NCBI GenBank assembly: GCA_904063045.1
Contig: CAJFCJ010000003.1
Span: forward strand, 992,001-1,056,000
Length of the DNA: 64,000 nucleotides
DNA from: Dimorphilus gyrociliatus
Taxonomy: Eukaryota > Annelida > Polychaeta > Dinophilidae
Direction of reading: 5' to 3'
Positions within the stretch are counted from its first letter, which is position 1; every line of letters begins with the position of its first letter. The notes under the pieces are model-generated. The model saw only the letters and a list, made by a program, of their open reading frames with translations, was not told where the DNA came from and searched no databases. Below, piece after piece: positions 13,535 through 26,507 of the stretch. The position numbers and the translations under genes were made by a program.

Positions 13535-15471
13535 ATGAAAATTCTATTGATTTTCTCAGGTTTTGTACATTTAGTTGTAAATTGAATATTAATTTAATGT
13601 TTTTTTTTATTGTAGTTCTCTTATTTGTTGGACAAGCTCTTTCCAACTATGTTTGTCCTCGTGACGAATATTTGAAACCTGTTGATGGCGCGTTTGCTGA
13701 TCCTAATAATTGTGGAATCTTTTATCATTGTACAAACGGTACTGCCTACGCTCAACAATGCCCACCTGGTTTACATTTTACAATATTGAGAAAAAATTGT
13801 CAATTCTTTACTTGTGTTGATCCAAAAGATGCCGATTGCCCTGGAAACAATTCCGTAAACGATGCAGAGTTTAGACCATGTTCTGAAAGTACACCGGTCG
13901 CCCTCAATTCGGATCAAGCTTGTTACAGCAAGGATAATGAATGTCAAATCACAGTGAATGGAACTTTTCCGAATAAGAAAGATTGTAGACAATACTATCA
14001 TTGCGTAAATGGAATCGCTTGGCCTCAACAATGTCCCAATGGACACTACTTCAGTCCATCATTAAATGTAAGAGATTGTAATTCAAAGTTATGCGTTCCA
14101 CTGGAAGAAGCACAGTGCAGCATTAACGGTAATTGGTCAACTTGGTCTGAATGGGAACAATGCGAGCCATCATGTGGTGATGGTATTAGCATACGTCGAC
14201 GAAGCTGCACCAATCCTCCTCCTTCTAATGGAGGAGCAAACTGTGAAGGTAGCGAATACGACATCAAACCCTGTATTAGTGAACCTTGTAGACTCTTGTC
14301 TCAGCCATCTTTTATGGTTGCCCAAAGAAATCTTGACACATATTCACAGGGAATCATTCGTTGGAGTAAAGTATGGTATAATTTTCAAGATCTCTTTGAT
14401 CCCGAAAAGAATAGCTTAAATATTTCTGAGAGCGGGTTTTATATTTTATCATTGTCTGCCGCTTTAGCTTCACGCCAAGGAATTACATTTAGACAAACAA
14501 CCCCTCAAAATAATGGTCTATATAGGAGAGCTGATGGAAATAATATTTATGAAGAGGATATGATATCTCAAACAGGAATTCATTTTTTAACCCGACTTAG
14601 CTCACCATTAATTCGTCAAACTTCTTCTTCAACTCGCCTATTCAGCTCTTTAAATGGTAGAGAAACATCTTGGTCCGGTTTTAAATATGAATCAAATAAC
14701 GTTCTCTATGCGGGTACTCTTAGTTCCATAATCTATCCTTCAAAGTTACGTTTGGAGAGAATTGCCACAATTAGGGGCTTTTCCCAATCTGATAATAAGG
14801 AAGACTTTAAAACGTCAGAGGGTGGTTGGTATTACATTAATTTTGGAGTGGGTTTCTATCAAAATCGAATGGCCCAAATTGCTCTTCAAATTAACAATGA
14901 AGTTCAATTTAAGAAGACATTAATAAGATCACATACCAGTTACTCGACCCGTGACCAAGGATCTAGAGGATTAGTTGTAAGACTAAATTCATCGGATACC
15001 ATTGGTTTACGTTTCATCAGCGGTGTTATTTATTCCGGAAATAGCCTAGTAACATATCTAACAGCTTGCAAACTAAATAGTTCAGATGGCTCTCCTCTAT
15101 TATACGCCTATAGAAAAAATGACTTTTCGTCATCCCAATTCTCATCATTAACCTATAATACTACTGTTATTGATACTACAAATTCGTGGAATGGTGAATA
15201 TTATACCGCAAATATATCAGGCTTGTATCATGTCGATATCTCTATTGGTCTTCAGTCGAGAAAAGATGCTCATTTAAGAATATATGTAGACAATGAAGAA
15301 GTTTTATCACTCCTTCGTTATTCAAGGCTTCATTCAGGTATCGATACAATATCTAGAACAGGACTAGTTAAATTGAAAAGAGGCTCTAAATTGCAAATAA
15401 AAGCAAATGGTGATTTAGCAAGTGATAATAAAGAATTAATATCGATAACTATATTTCTAATATCGCAATGA
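13535..15471 (+). CDS. Gene A: secreted CBM14x2-TSP1-C1q-like protein
   Basis: CDS join(13535..13559, 13616..15471), 626 aa. The 25-nt first exon gives MKILLIFS, and a 56-nt GT-AG phase-1 intron leads to VLLFVGQALS, completing a signal peptide. This fits better than starting at the in-frame ATG 13597, and every other intact family member has the same mini-exon. Two chitin-binding type-2 domains follow, each with six Cys in peritrophin spacing, including CGIFYHC and CRQYYHC. Next is a thrombospondin type-1 repeat (WSTWSEWEQCEPSCGDG) and about 340 residues that look like consecutive C1q/TNF-type beta-sandwich units (GFYILSLS, GWYYINFG, GLYHVDIS as the repeated G-x-Y strands). Expected role: a secreted or extracellular chitin/glycan-associated protein; ligand unknown. 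It is the most divergent plus-strand member. The stop is followed by AT-rich 3' sequence with AATAAA-like motifs near 15490. Confidence 0.87.
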
Positions 15472-15819
15472 ATATCCTAATATAAATATATAATAAATGA
15501 TAATATAATCTTAATATACTCTGTTAAAATAGTTTATTATTTAGTTATTAAACGTTAAAAAAGCCTATTCTACTTTTCCATACTACTGGAGTTTGAATAA
15601 TAAATACCCAATCTCTATTTTAAATAACAATGAAAATACAATTGTTACGTTTTCAGAGTCTGAGCTACTATTATAGTTTTCTTCAAAGACGTTAAACGGA
15701 GTATGAAAATATTCAAATACTCTTCATTTTGCTATAACATAATTTGATAGATAATTCTTTTTCTGTTACCCTTCATATATCAACTGTGTTTGTATATACC
15801 TATACATCCTTTCAAATAG

Positions 15820-16420
15820 GTTCATAGATTTTCAATGGGATTTAGACCAAAACTCTGGGCTGGCTAATCTCGCAGGTATTTTTTCTTGTTTTTCCTTAAG
15901 TATTACAGGATACTTTTTAAAGTATGGCATGTTGCTTCATCTTGAACTAGCACACACTATCTTTTACAATATGATCTCTGATAAATCTCCTGATATTTTG
16001 AGAAACTAAGGTTGCTTTTATACAAATCCCCCCTCTTCTACCATCATTTTTTATGGAACCCCATCTTTATAGATATGTATAGAGAAGCATTTGCCTCTCA
16101 TGCATACTCAAATAGAAGAGCCTTTTTGGAAACGTTTTCCTATTAAGGAAATGTTTTTTTTTCAAAAGAGGTTTTTAGCTGCCACATAGCCTCTTAAGTC
16201 ATCTTTCCTTAATATCCTATTGACGATGGAAGTGAAATCCAAAGTGAGATGCCACCAAAACTCATTTCGTGAACCAGAAGGGGGTTTCTTTTGGATATTA
16301 GGCACAATTTTCTTTCGTGCCACTTACTTAACTTGAGAACCTTGAGTGTTATCGGAAGATTTTCTATAGTGAAAAACTTCTGAAACTTTTCCAAATCTTT
16401 TCAGCACACCTCAGCAATTT
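15820..16420 (-). pseudogene. Degenerate Tc1/mariner transposase
   Basis: On the minus strand, broken frames read VNRILRKDDLRGYVAAK (the linker after the helix-turn-helix), then VLVQDEATCHT (second catalytic Asp region), and PAQSFGLNPIENL followed by a stop where Trp is expected (third acidic residue region). This order is typical of Tc1-like DDE transposases. Several frameshifts and stops (including TAA, TAG and TGA) show it is inactive. Terminal inverted repeats were not identified, so the true element edges are unknown. It lies between cluster genes A and B, just outside the inverted duplication. Confidence 0.8.
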
Positions 16421-17293
16421 AATTTAAAGATATCCCTTCTTTAATGCTATCAAATAACGAATTGCTTTATTAAAAAAACTGTTTTGACAAGGTAAATAGT
16501 ATCTAAAACGGAATGGATAGAGCGCTTTCCATCCTACTTTTTACCTTATATAACAAGTCTTATCCATCGAATTAGCATAATCTAATTTATAATGTAAATT
16601 TAATGCTCTTATCATAAGATCTTACTTAATAAAACACGTTGATATTAATGCGCCTTATAGATAAATATCGAAAGTATAAAATCAGCAGAGTCCAACGTTC
16701 TATTAAATTTATAAATCTGTTGCAAAATTTTCTAATTCTTATTAAATCAACCACTGCAGCAATGAAAATAGCATATTATGAAAGATGTCCTGTAAAATTT
16801 GTATAGCCAATCATGAAGCAAATATTTATTATTAGATGGATAATCAAAATTGATTAGTCAGCAATAAAATGATAATATATGAAGTATAAGGAAAGAAAGA
16901 TGAACAATTGAACAATTACACTGGAAAGTGTATATGTAAAAAGACCTAAAAAGAGGATTAATCATACGGTGAAGAACTAGAACTACTAAGATAAATAAAA
17001 CACTTTTACCGTTTTTAAAAACAAGACTATCAATTGATAAACACTCTCACATGTAATTTAGAAACTGAATAAAAATCAGAAAATTCAAGCCTCACTGCTT
17101 AATTAGCATAAAAACGTATTACATTCTTATTAATATTCATAATTTTCTACCTGATCTTCATACTTTTTCTAAAATAGTATTTCTCTTGATCGATATTACA
17201 TATTAAGAAATATTCAAGTGTAGTACAGTTACGTACATTTCTCTTTAGAAGTTGCATTATCTGCCTTATCGCTGCTATTTTATGATAACCTAA

Positions 17294-17298
<5 letters not shown>

Positions 17299-17335
<37 letters not shown>
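17299..17335. repeat. (TA)n microsatellite inside left arm
   Basis: Alternating TA tract upstream of the gene B promoter; the mirror copy is at about 26470-26500 with a slightly different length. Confidence 0.9.
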
Positions 17336-17338
<3 letters not shown>

Positions 17339-17366
17339 TCTGACAATCAACTACTCCGAAACATTT

Positions 17367-17373
17367 TATAAAG
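17367..17373 (+). promoter_or_regulatory. TATA box of gene B
   Basis: TATAAAG about 30 nt upstream of the mini-exon ATG at 17402; conserved in the mirror gene E (about 26438-26432, minus strand). Confidence 0.5.
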
Positions 17374-17401
17374 TGAGCTAAAAGAAGTAAAGACAAAAAA
17401 A

Positions 17402-19387
17402 ATGAAAATTCTTCTTTTAACCATTTTCGGTAAAGTATTTAATTAAATAAACATATGAACAATATTATCTAATAAAAAGTTAATGCTTATTCAATGTGTC
17501 TTTTTTATAACAGCGTTCCTTTCAATCGGTTTCTCTATTCAATTTCAATGTCCGTTAAATTCGGATTTACAACCAATTGATGGAGCATTTGCCGACCCAG
17601 AATTTTGTGGTGTATACTATCATTGTATAAGCGGTACTCCTTTCCCTCAACAATGCCCTCCAGGACTCTTTTTCACCGTTTCTCTAACCAACTGTGAATA
17701 CTCAACTTGTGTAGAACCTGAAGAAGCTGAATGTCCAGGTGGAAATTCTACACTTATCGTTAAGAATCAAGATTTTCGTCAATGTTCTACTGAACCTGAC
17801 GAGGTGATGTCTTTTGAAGAACCATGTTATATGAAGAATTCGGATTGTGATGGAAAAATGAATGGAACATATCCAAACAATAATGATTGTAGACAATATT
17901 ATCATTGTTATAATGGTCTTTCTTGGCCTCAGCAATGTCCAGATGGATATTTTTTCAGTCCATCATTAAATGTTCGAGATTGTACTACGAAAATGTGTGT
18001 AACAATTGAAGAATCCGAGTGTCCAATGCCAGGAGGATGGTCTGAATGGTCAAGTTGGTCGGATTGTGATCCATCCTGCGGTGATGGTCTTCGAACTCGT
18101 ACAAGGAGTTGTACAAATCCGCCACCAATGAATGGAGGCGAAGATTGTCCTGGAAATTCAGTTGATATAGATTTGTGCTTTAATCCACCTTGCGGTGTAG
18201 TCAAAGAGCCAGCATTTATGGTATCAATGACAAGTCTTGTATCTCTTTCTCGTGGTACTGTCAAGTGGCATCGAATAAATATTAATAATGGCAATCTTTT
18301 TAATGCTACAACAAATTCATTAAATGTTAAAGATAGAGGATTTTTCTTCAGTTCTATAACAGCAACGACACAAAGTTTAGGAGGTGTGTATTTTGTAGAC
18401 GAAGGATCGGGCATTTCTTCTGCTTTATACAAAAGAAAAGATCGTATTGATCTGCGAAATTCTGAAACGTTATCCAAATCGGGCACCTACTTTTTCTCAT
18501 CTCCTTCAAATAAAAAATATTTTCACGAAAATTCAGCCGCCAGTGTAGTTGGATCGGTATCAAGCAGTGATACAGCATGGACAGCATTCCGATATGAAAC
18601 AAATAATGCATTTTTTGTTTCAACAACTTCAGCATTTTTTGGGACTGAAAGAATGATACCATTCAATAGAATAGTATCGCTTCGTGGCTTTGCTATGGAT
18701 CCAAATAGACAACGATTAACTGTCTCAACTAAAGGTTGGTATTTTATAAATATTGGACTTGGATTTGAATCTAGGAGGGCCGCAAAAGCATCTTTTGTTA
18801 TTAATGATCTCAATAACAAACCCGGTTGTGAGATAGGGAGAAGTGATACTAGATATGTTGGTAACAATCAGGCATCAAGAGGATTTATAGTAGAACTAAA
18901 TCCTGATGATAAAATTGGTTTGAAGTTAATAGAAGGACGAGTGAGATCACTTCTTTTTTATACTTATATGACTGGATTTAAACTAAACGCAACTAGTGAT
19001 AGTCCCGCATTTTACGCTTATAGTAGTGTTAGTCAAAGTATAACAACGAGAAGGAAACTAGCATTTGACACAGTCGTTTTAGATGTGTCATCAGGATGGA
19101 GTACAATTGATAATACATACAAAGTGGCTGTATCAGGTCTCTACTATATTGAAATATCAGTGGGTGTGTTTCCTCAAAGTCAATCCGTTGTCGAAGTTGT
19201 GGTTAATAATGATGTAAAGTTGGGAATGCGTTATTTATCAACTGCACATAACGCGTATGATGTAAAAAGTAGAGGAGGTTTGCTTCAAGTTCAAGAAGGC
19301 GATTCAATTTCTATTGAAACTTCAAATCCCGCTTATAGTGATGAATTAAAATTGACTTCATTCACTTTGTTGTACGTTTCACCATAA
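17402..19387 (+). CDS. Gene B: secreted CBM14x2-TSP1-C1q-like protein
   Basis: CDS join(17402..17429, 17514..19387), 633 aa. The 28-nt mini-exon (MKILLLTIF) joins across an 84-nt phase-1 intron to AFLSIGFS, making a normal signal peptide. Starting at the downstream ATG 17483 would read through the intron's pyrimidine tract. Domains: CBM14-1 about residues 22-83 and CBM14-2 about 121-179 (six-Cys pattern, YYHC motifs), TSP1 about 184-236 (WSEWSSWSDCDPSCGDG, with CTNPPP), then three C1q-like units about 242-370, 371-500 and 505-633. Several N-glycosylation sequons are present. It is near-identical to gene E on the other arm of the inverted duplication: I count about 14 amino-acid differences, mostly at residues about 302-352. 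Likely extracellular; a role in gut lining, mucus, cuticle or immunity is inference. Confidence 0.9.
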
Positions 19388-19702
19388 TATATAATCTGCT
19401 TAGGTCGTCATATTAAGTTGTGTATTATTTGATATTGTCAGATTCAAATTATTTAATTCATTATCTGAATCAATTGTATGTTTTGTTCGTAAAGATGTCG
19501 ATTCTAAAGGAAATTGAGATGTGGAAATTTTCTATTATCGCTTGATAACATACACTCTTTTTTGAACTATAGAAACTTTTAAACTATTTAATAGAATGCT
19601 CTCAGTATTATTGAAATTCTTCTATTTAACCAAAGTTGAGATGAAACCTTTTGATATAAGGACTATAAACTTTCGAAATACTGGAAATTTAAGAAAAGAA
19701 TT

Positions 19703-20530
19703 AACTTTAACGAATGCAATTTATTCAATGCTACGAGGAACTCAATCATTTTTAGAGATATAGAATTCTACTTTATGTGTCTTTCAAGAACAAACACAGG
19801 TGGAGGATATCTATATTTTACAGCAAATCAATCCTTTTCATATGGACTTACGAAACCAACAATGCTTTTTTTGTTGCTAGGACTTCGGGACAAGAGATTC
19901 CAGTCCTGCTTTCTTTTAGTCAAATTATAGCTCTTCGTAGTCTTAGTATTGATTGTAATCGACAGATGTTAACCGTCTGGACTAAAGGCTGGTACTCTAT
20001 AAGTATTGGAGTTGGATTTGTAACTAGAAGATTAACTAAACTTAGCATGGTGATTAATAATAATACTAGCAGGCCAGAATATGATTTAGGTATAGATTAT
20101 ACGAATCCAAGTAGCTATACTCAAGCATCCAGAGGATTCATTGTTGAGTTAGAGAGTTCTGACAAAATTGGTTTGAAATTGCTTGAGGGTCAAATAAGGT
20201 CACAGCATTTGTACATATATCTAACCGGATTCAAGCTAAATGCTACCAGTGACAGTCCTACATTTTATGCATACAGTAGCGTTAGTCAAACCATAACATC
20301 CAGAGGGCAAATAGCATATGATACAGTTGTCTTAGATACAACTTCATCATAGAGTTCAATAGATAATATATATAAAGTTGCTATATGAGGTCTCTACTAT
20401 ATTGATATGTCTGAAGGCATTATTCCCGGAACTCAATCAGTAGTAACTGTTTTGGTGAACAATTCTGTGAAAATGAGAATGCGTTTTTTGGAAACAGGAC
20501 AACGGTCTTATGGTATGCAGAGCACCTGTT
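19703..20530 (+). pseudogene. Gene C: 5'-truncated, stop-containing family copy
   Basis: Starts immediately past the left arm. Reading frame resembles the C1q-like region only: NLFNATRNS (first unit), TYETNNAFFVARTSG, GWYSISIGVGF, LTGFKLNATSDSP and YAYSSVSQTI. An in-frame TAG (about 20350) replaces the Trp of the family's GWS motif and an in-frame TGA follows about 13 codons later before GLYYIDMS. Similarity ends near 20530. The signal peptide, chitin-binding and TSP1 parts are missing. It is diverged from B, D and E and therefore older than the inverted duplication. Confidence 0.85.
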
Positions 20531-21033
20531 TATCTTATGATTTTTAACTTATAGTATTTTTTGAACTTTTTTCTATAGATTAATAATACAAAGTATGGAA
20601 TTAACTTTCATTCAAGATTAATAATAAATCATACGATGTTATATATAGAAAATAGCTCGTATCATTTTAAGTGTAAAAGAATACACAAAAAGAACCATTT
20701 CTTGACCTTTTTCATATGATATATCATCAATCAATCTAGTTTATAATTAATTATCGTTAAAACTAATAACTTTCAAGAATTGTTGCGTAATTGAGAAATT
20801 TCTTTTGTTTATTAGTAGATAATTATAATATATTCATAATAAGCAAACATCTTAAATTTGATAATTATTTGTTTGGTAAAAGAAAACGCACACATTCATT
20901 AATATCATTATCTTTACGATAGTGTAGATATGATTTAAGATTCAGTAGTGTTTTTCGTAGACGGACTTGATAAGATTTAAATGATGTTTAATTGTTACAA
21001 AGAAGTAATTCAAACGATTTACAACAAACTATT
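20531..21033. other. Intergenic between pseudogene C and gene D
   Basis: AT-rich, no gene seen. It contains the convergent 3' flanks of C (plus) and D (minus). Confidence 0.5.
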
Positions 21034-23012
21034 TTAAGAAGAAATGTAAAACAAAGTGAATGATGTCAATTTTAATTCATCACTATAAGCGGGATTTGAA
21101 GTTTCAATAGAAATTGAATCGCCTTCTTGAACTTGAAGCAAACCTCCTCTACTTTTTACATCATACGCGTTATGTGTAGTTGATAAATAACGCATTCCCA
21201 ACATTACATCATTATTAACCACAACTTCGACAACGGATTGACTTTGAGGAAACACACCCACTGATATTTCAATATAGTAGAGACCTGATACAGCCACTTT
21301 GTATGTATTATCAATTGTACTCCATCCTGATGACACATCTAAAACGACTGTGTCAAATGCTAGTTTCCTTCTCGTTGTTATACTTTGACTAACGCTACTG
21401 TATGAAAAGAATGCAGGTTTATCGCTTGTGGCAGTTATCTTAAATCCGGTCATATATGTTAAAGCCCCTGAATTCGATCTACTTGTTCCATCAATTAGTT
21501 TTACGCCTATTTGATCATTAGCATTCAGTCGAACAATGAATCCTCTGGAACCTTGAGATTCACCAACGTAATTGCTGCTTTTTCTGCCGAGGCTGTACTC
21601 TGGTCTAGTAGCATGATCATTAATAACAAAAGACAATAATCCAGGTGAACGTGATGAAAATCCACTGCCCAAATTTACAAAATACCAACCATCCGTTGAG
21701 ACAGTTAATCTTTCAGGAGATTGTCTTGCTAAACCACGTAATGTTAATACGCTATTAAATGCTATAAGTTTTTCTCTACCCAAAATTGACGTAGTGCTGG
21801 CTACATAGAAAACATTGTTTGTTTCATATCGAAAACCTGTCCATGAGGTTTCACTACCTTCAGGTGATCCAGTTATTAAAGAAAATCTAATTGCATCATA
21901 TCTTGGTGAATTTATGGTTGTATACAATTTTGTTCCTGCCCTGGTTAAGGATTCTGAATATGCGGCAGTAGAATCCCTTGTGAATCTATGAAGAAAGTGA
22001 CTTACAGCTGATCCTCTTGATGAAACCTGAAATGAGGTTGTCCTTCTTATTGAAAATGTCAGTGAACCATAGTAAAACCCGGTTTCATTAATTCTCAAAG
22101 AATTTGTGAGAATATTAAAAACATTACCACGATTGTGATTAATTCTCTGCCATCTAATTATTCCTGCACGTATTACATCGTCCGATCTCATTGATACCAT
22201 AAATGCTGGCTCTTTGACTACACCGCAAGGTGGATTAAAGCACAAATCTATATCAACTGAATTTCCGGGACAATCTTCGCCTCCATTCATTGGTGGCGGA
22301 TTTGTACAACTCCTTGTACGAGTTCGAAGACCATCACCGCAGGATGGATCACAATCCGACCAACTTGACCATTCAGACCATCCTCCTGGCATTGGACACT
22401 CGGATTCTTCAATTGTTACACACATTTTCGTAGTACAATCTCGAACATTTAATGATGGACTGAAAAAATATCCATCTGGACATTGCTGAGGCCAAGAAAG
22501 ACCATTATAACAATGATAATATTGTCTACAATCATTATTGTTTGGATATGTTCCATTCATTTTTCCATCACAATCCGAATTCTTCATATAACATGGTTCT
22601 TCAAAAGACATCACCTCGTCAGGTTCAGTAGAACATTGACGAAAATCTTGATTCTTAACGATAAGTGTAGAATTTCCACCTGGACATTCAGCTTCTTCAG
22701 GTTCTACACAAGTTGAGTATTCACAGTTGGTTAGAGAAACGGTGAAAAAGAGTCCTGGAGGGCATTGTTGAGGGAAAGGAGTACCGCTTATACAATGATA
22801 GTATACACCACAAAATTCTGGGTCGGCAAATGCTCCATCAATTGGTTGTAAGTTTGAATTTAATGGACATTGAAATTGAATGGTTAAGGTAAATGAAAGA
22901 ATTACTGCACAAGAAAAATAATATAAAGATTAAATACAAAATGAATGAAAATATTTCTAGTTTGTTTTGAACGCGAATTCATACCTGAGATGAATAGAAA
23001 CAGATTCTTCAT
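21034..23012 (-). CDS. Gene D: mosaic CBM14x2-TSP1-C1q-like protein
   Basis: CDS complement(join(21034..22904, 22985..23012)), 632 aa. Mini-exon MKNLFLFIS plus a phase-1 80-nt intron then VILSFTLT gives the signal peptide. Domain order matches gene B. DNA from about 22189 to 22853 (CBM14s and TSP1) is essentially the same as in B, and about 21068-21395 (last C1q-like unit) is also near-identical, while the region between encodes clearly different first and second C1q-like units (for example RSDDVIRAGIIRWQ, VSSRGSAVSHFLH). It shares the EPDEV and CYMKNSD variants with B rather than E. A TATATAAG lies about 35-40 nt upstream of the ATG. It sits inside the spacer of the inverted duplication. Same inferred extracellular role as its relatives. 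Confidence 0.9.
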
Positions 23013-24116
23013 GGCGTTTATTACAGTTCACTTAGTTGTACTGTTCTTATATAGCTATTTTATCTGTTGGTAATGATTAGTAAACTTTTTTATCTTTGAC
23101 TACAGTATATAGTTAATAGAATGATATTATATATCTTTGAGGTCGTAGCCTTAATAAAGCTTATCCTTAAGTAATATTTTTCCATTTATCGTATATAAAG
23201 CCACTTAAATTGTTATTTTAACAATGTTGGTAGTTTTTGTTTTTGAATAATTATTTTTCAGGATGTGTTAAGAAATTTGCAACAATTTGTCAAGTGTGTT
23301 TGCTTAGCTGTGTGGTTTTTTCTAGAAGTAAGGTTGTTGACATGTAGTCATTCTGTACCTCTTATCACGTGTTATAGAGTTCCTCTCTCCTTTAGATTAT
23401 AATATAATAAATATAAAACTCAGTGATTAGCATTATTACTTAAGATTAGACGAAGAACTTATCTATTTCACAAGTTTCTGTACCAATTTCTGACACAAAA
23501 AATGTCATTTTATAGTTACATTTTCTTTTAATCTAATCAAAATTAAAAGTCAAGTCATTCAGGAAGGCATCTCTTGCTTTTTTTTGTAATTAACAATTAA
23601 CCAGAATTTTAAGTTTTCAATATAATAAATTACCAGTTTAACTTTAATTACCGGCCAAATGAATTGATTTCTAAGCAAAAAACTTAATTTTATCCAAATA
23701 GTTGGTCTAATAATACCCTTTTCCTAACTGTTTTTTCAAGTAGTCACGTTTAAATAAAACATCTCCTTTTAGAGAAGGGTTAGTATCATTTCCAAATCTT
23801 CTTCAATTTATATTTTGTCCTATCTATTTACTATACTTTTCAGTAAGGATTTAAAATCATTATCTAAACTTTCTTTACTTTTTAGATAGTAATTTAAATG
23901 TCTGTTACATCTTCTTCAATTACATAAATTTGTACTATAGTGTTCGGAACCAGAAAAAAAATTACACATTACGTTTTGTTCCCTTTTCATTATATTAACA
24001 TGACAATAGGCATCTAGGGCAGCAAGCTCTTTTTAGTTGTCTTAAATTGACCTACCAAAATAGTGCAGTAGTTCAAAATGACAGTTGTAGTTGTGGCGAT
24101 GAAAAAGCATTTCAGT
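23013..24116. other. Intergenic spacer upstream of gene D
   Basis: AT-rich; contains the gene D promoter near 23047-23054 (minus strand) and no other recognised gene or repeat before the right arm. Confidence 0.5.
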
Positions 24117-26466
24117 TTTCAGTATTTCGGAAGTATATAGTCCTTATATCAAAAGGTTTCATTTCTCCACTTTGGTTAAATAGAAGAATTTCAATAATAC
24201 TGAGAGCATTCTATTAAATAGTTTAAAAGTTTCTATAGTTCAAAAAAGAGTGTATGTTATCAAGCGATAATAGAAAATTTCCACATCTCAATTTCCTTTA
24301 GAATCGACATCTTTACGAACAAAACATACAATTGATTCAGATAATGAATTAAATAATTTGAATCTGACAATATCAAATAATACACAACTTAATATGACGA
24401 CCTAAGCAGATTATATATTATGGTGAAACGTACAACAAAGTGAATGAAGTCAATTTTAATTCATCACTATAAGCGGGATTTGAAGTTTCAATAGAAATTG
24501 AATCGCCTTCTTGAACTTGAAGCAAACCTCCTCTACTTTTTACATCATACGCGTTATGTGCAGTTGATAAATAACGCATTCCCAACTTTACATCATTATT
24601 AACCACAACTTCGACAACGGATTGACTTTGAGGAAACACACCCACTGATACATCAATATAGTAGAGACCAGATACAGCCACTTTGTATGTATTATCAATT
24701 GTACTCCATCCTGATGACACATCTAAAACGACTGTGTCAAATGCTAGTTTCCTTCTCGTTGTTATACTTTGACTAACACTACTATAAGCGTAAAATGCGG
24801 GACTATCACTAGTTGCGTTTAGTTTAAATCCAGTCATATAAGTATAAAAATGAAGTGATCTCACTCGTCCTTCTATTAACTTCAAACCAATTTTATCATC
24901 AGGATTTAGTTCTACTATAAATCCTCTTGATGCCTGATTGTTACCAACATATCTAGTATCACTTCTCCCTATCTCACAACCGGGTTTGTTATTGAGATCA
25001 TTAATAACAAAAGATGCTTTTGCGGCCCTCCTAGATTCAAATCCAAGTCCAATATTTATAAAATACCAACCTTTCGTTGAGACAGTTAATCGTTGTCTAT
25101 TTGGATCCATAGCAAAGCCACGAAGCGATACTATTCTATTGAATGGTATCATTCTTTCAGTCCCAAAAAATGCTGAAGTTGTTGAAACAAAAAATGCATT
25201 ATTTGTTTCATATCGGAATGCTGTCCATGCTGTATCACTGCTTGATACCGATCCAACTACACTGGCGGCTGTATTTTCGTGAAAAGTTTTTTTATTTAAA
25301 GAAGGTAAGAAAAGGTAAGTGCCCGATTTGGATAACGTTTCAGAATTTCGCAGATCAATACGATCTTTTCTTTTGTATAAAGCAGAAGAGATGCCCGATC
25401 CTTTGTCTTCAAAATACACACCTCCTAAACTTTGTGTCGTTGCTGTTATAGAACTGAAGAAAAATCCTCTATCTTTAACATTTAATGAATTTGTTGTAGC
25501 ATTAAAAAGATTGCCATTATTAATATTTATTCGATGCCACTTGACAGTACCACGAGAAAGAGATACAAGACTTGTCATTGATACCATAAATGCTGGCTCT
25601 TTGACTACACCGCAAGGTGGATTAAAGCACAAATCTATATCAACTGAATTTCCGGGACAATCTTCGCCTCCATTCATTGGTGGCGGATTTGTACAACTCC
25701 TTGTACGAGTTCGAAGACCATCACCGCAGGATGGATCACAATCCGACCAACTTGACCATTCAGACCATCCTCCTGGCATTGGACACTCGGATTCTTCAAT
25801 TGTTACACACATTTTCGTAGTACAATCTCGAACATTTAATGATGGACTGAAAAAATATCCATCTGGACATTGCTGAGGCCAAGAAAGACCATTATAACAA
25901 TGATAATATTGTCTACAATCATTATTGTTTGGATATGTTCCATTCATTTTTCCATCACAATCCGAATTCTTCGTATAACATGGTTCTTCAAAAGACATCA
26001 CCTCGTCAGGTACAGTAGAACATTGACGAAAATCTTGATTCTTAACGATAAGTGTAGAATTTCCACCTGGACATTCAGCTTCTTCAGGTTCTACACAAGT
26101 TGAGTATTCACAGTTGGTTAGAGAAACGGTGAAAAAGAGTCCTGGAGGGCATTGTTGAGGGAAAGGAGTACCGCTTATACAATGATAGTATACACCACAA
26201 AATTCTGGGTCGGCAAATGCTCCATCAATTGGTTGTAAATCCGAATTTAACGGACATTGAAATTGAATAGAGAAACCGATTGAAAGGAACGCTGTTATAA
26301 AAAAGACACATTGAATAAGCATTAACTTTTTATTAGATAATATTGTTCATATGTTTATTTAATTAAATACTTTACCGAAAATGGTTAAAAGAAGAATTTT
26401 CATTTTTTTTGTCTTTACTTCTTTTAGCTCACTTTATAAAATGTTTCGGAGTAGTTGATTGTCAGA

Positions 26467-26507
<41 letters not shown>

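Larger units (their letters stand above)
17197..19684 (+). repeat. Left arm of large inverted duplication
   Basis: About 2.48 kb nearly identical, in opposite orientation, to 24117-26605. Similarity starts at ACATATTAAG and stops just after GAAATACTG, covering a (TA)n tract, the promoter, all of gene B and about 290 nt of 3' flank. Boundaries were read by eye and are good to a few nt. Confidence 0.9.

Noticed and set aside
17483-17513. ATG at 17483 as start of gene B (and its mirror in gene E)
   Set aside because: It reads through a pyrimidine tract and AG acceptor; the upstream mini-exon gives a proper signal peptide shared by the whole family.
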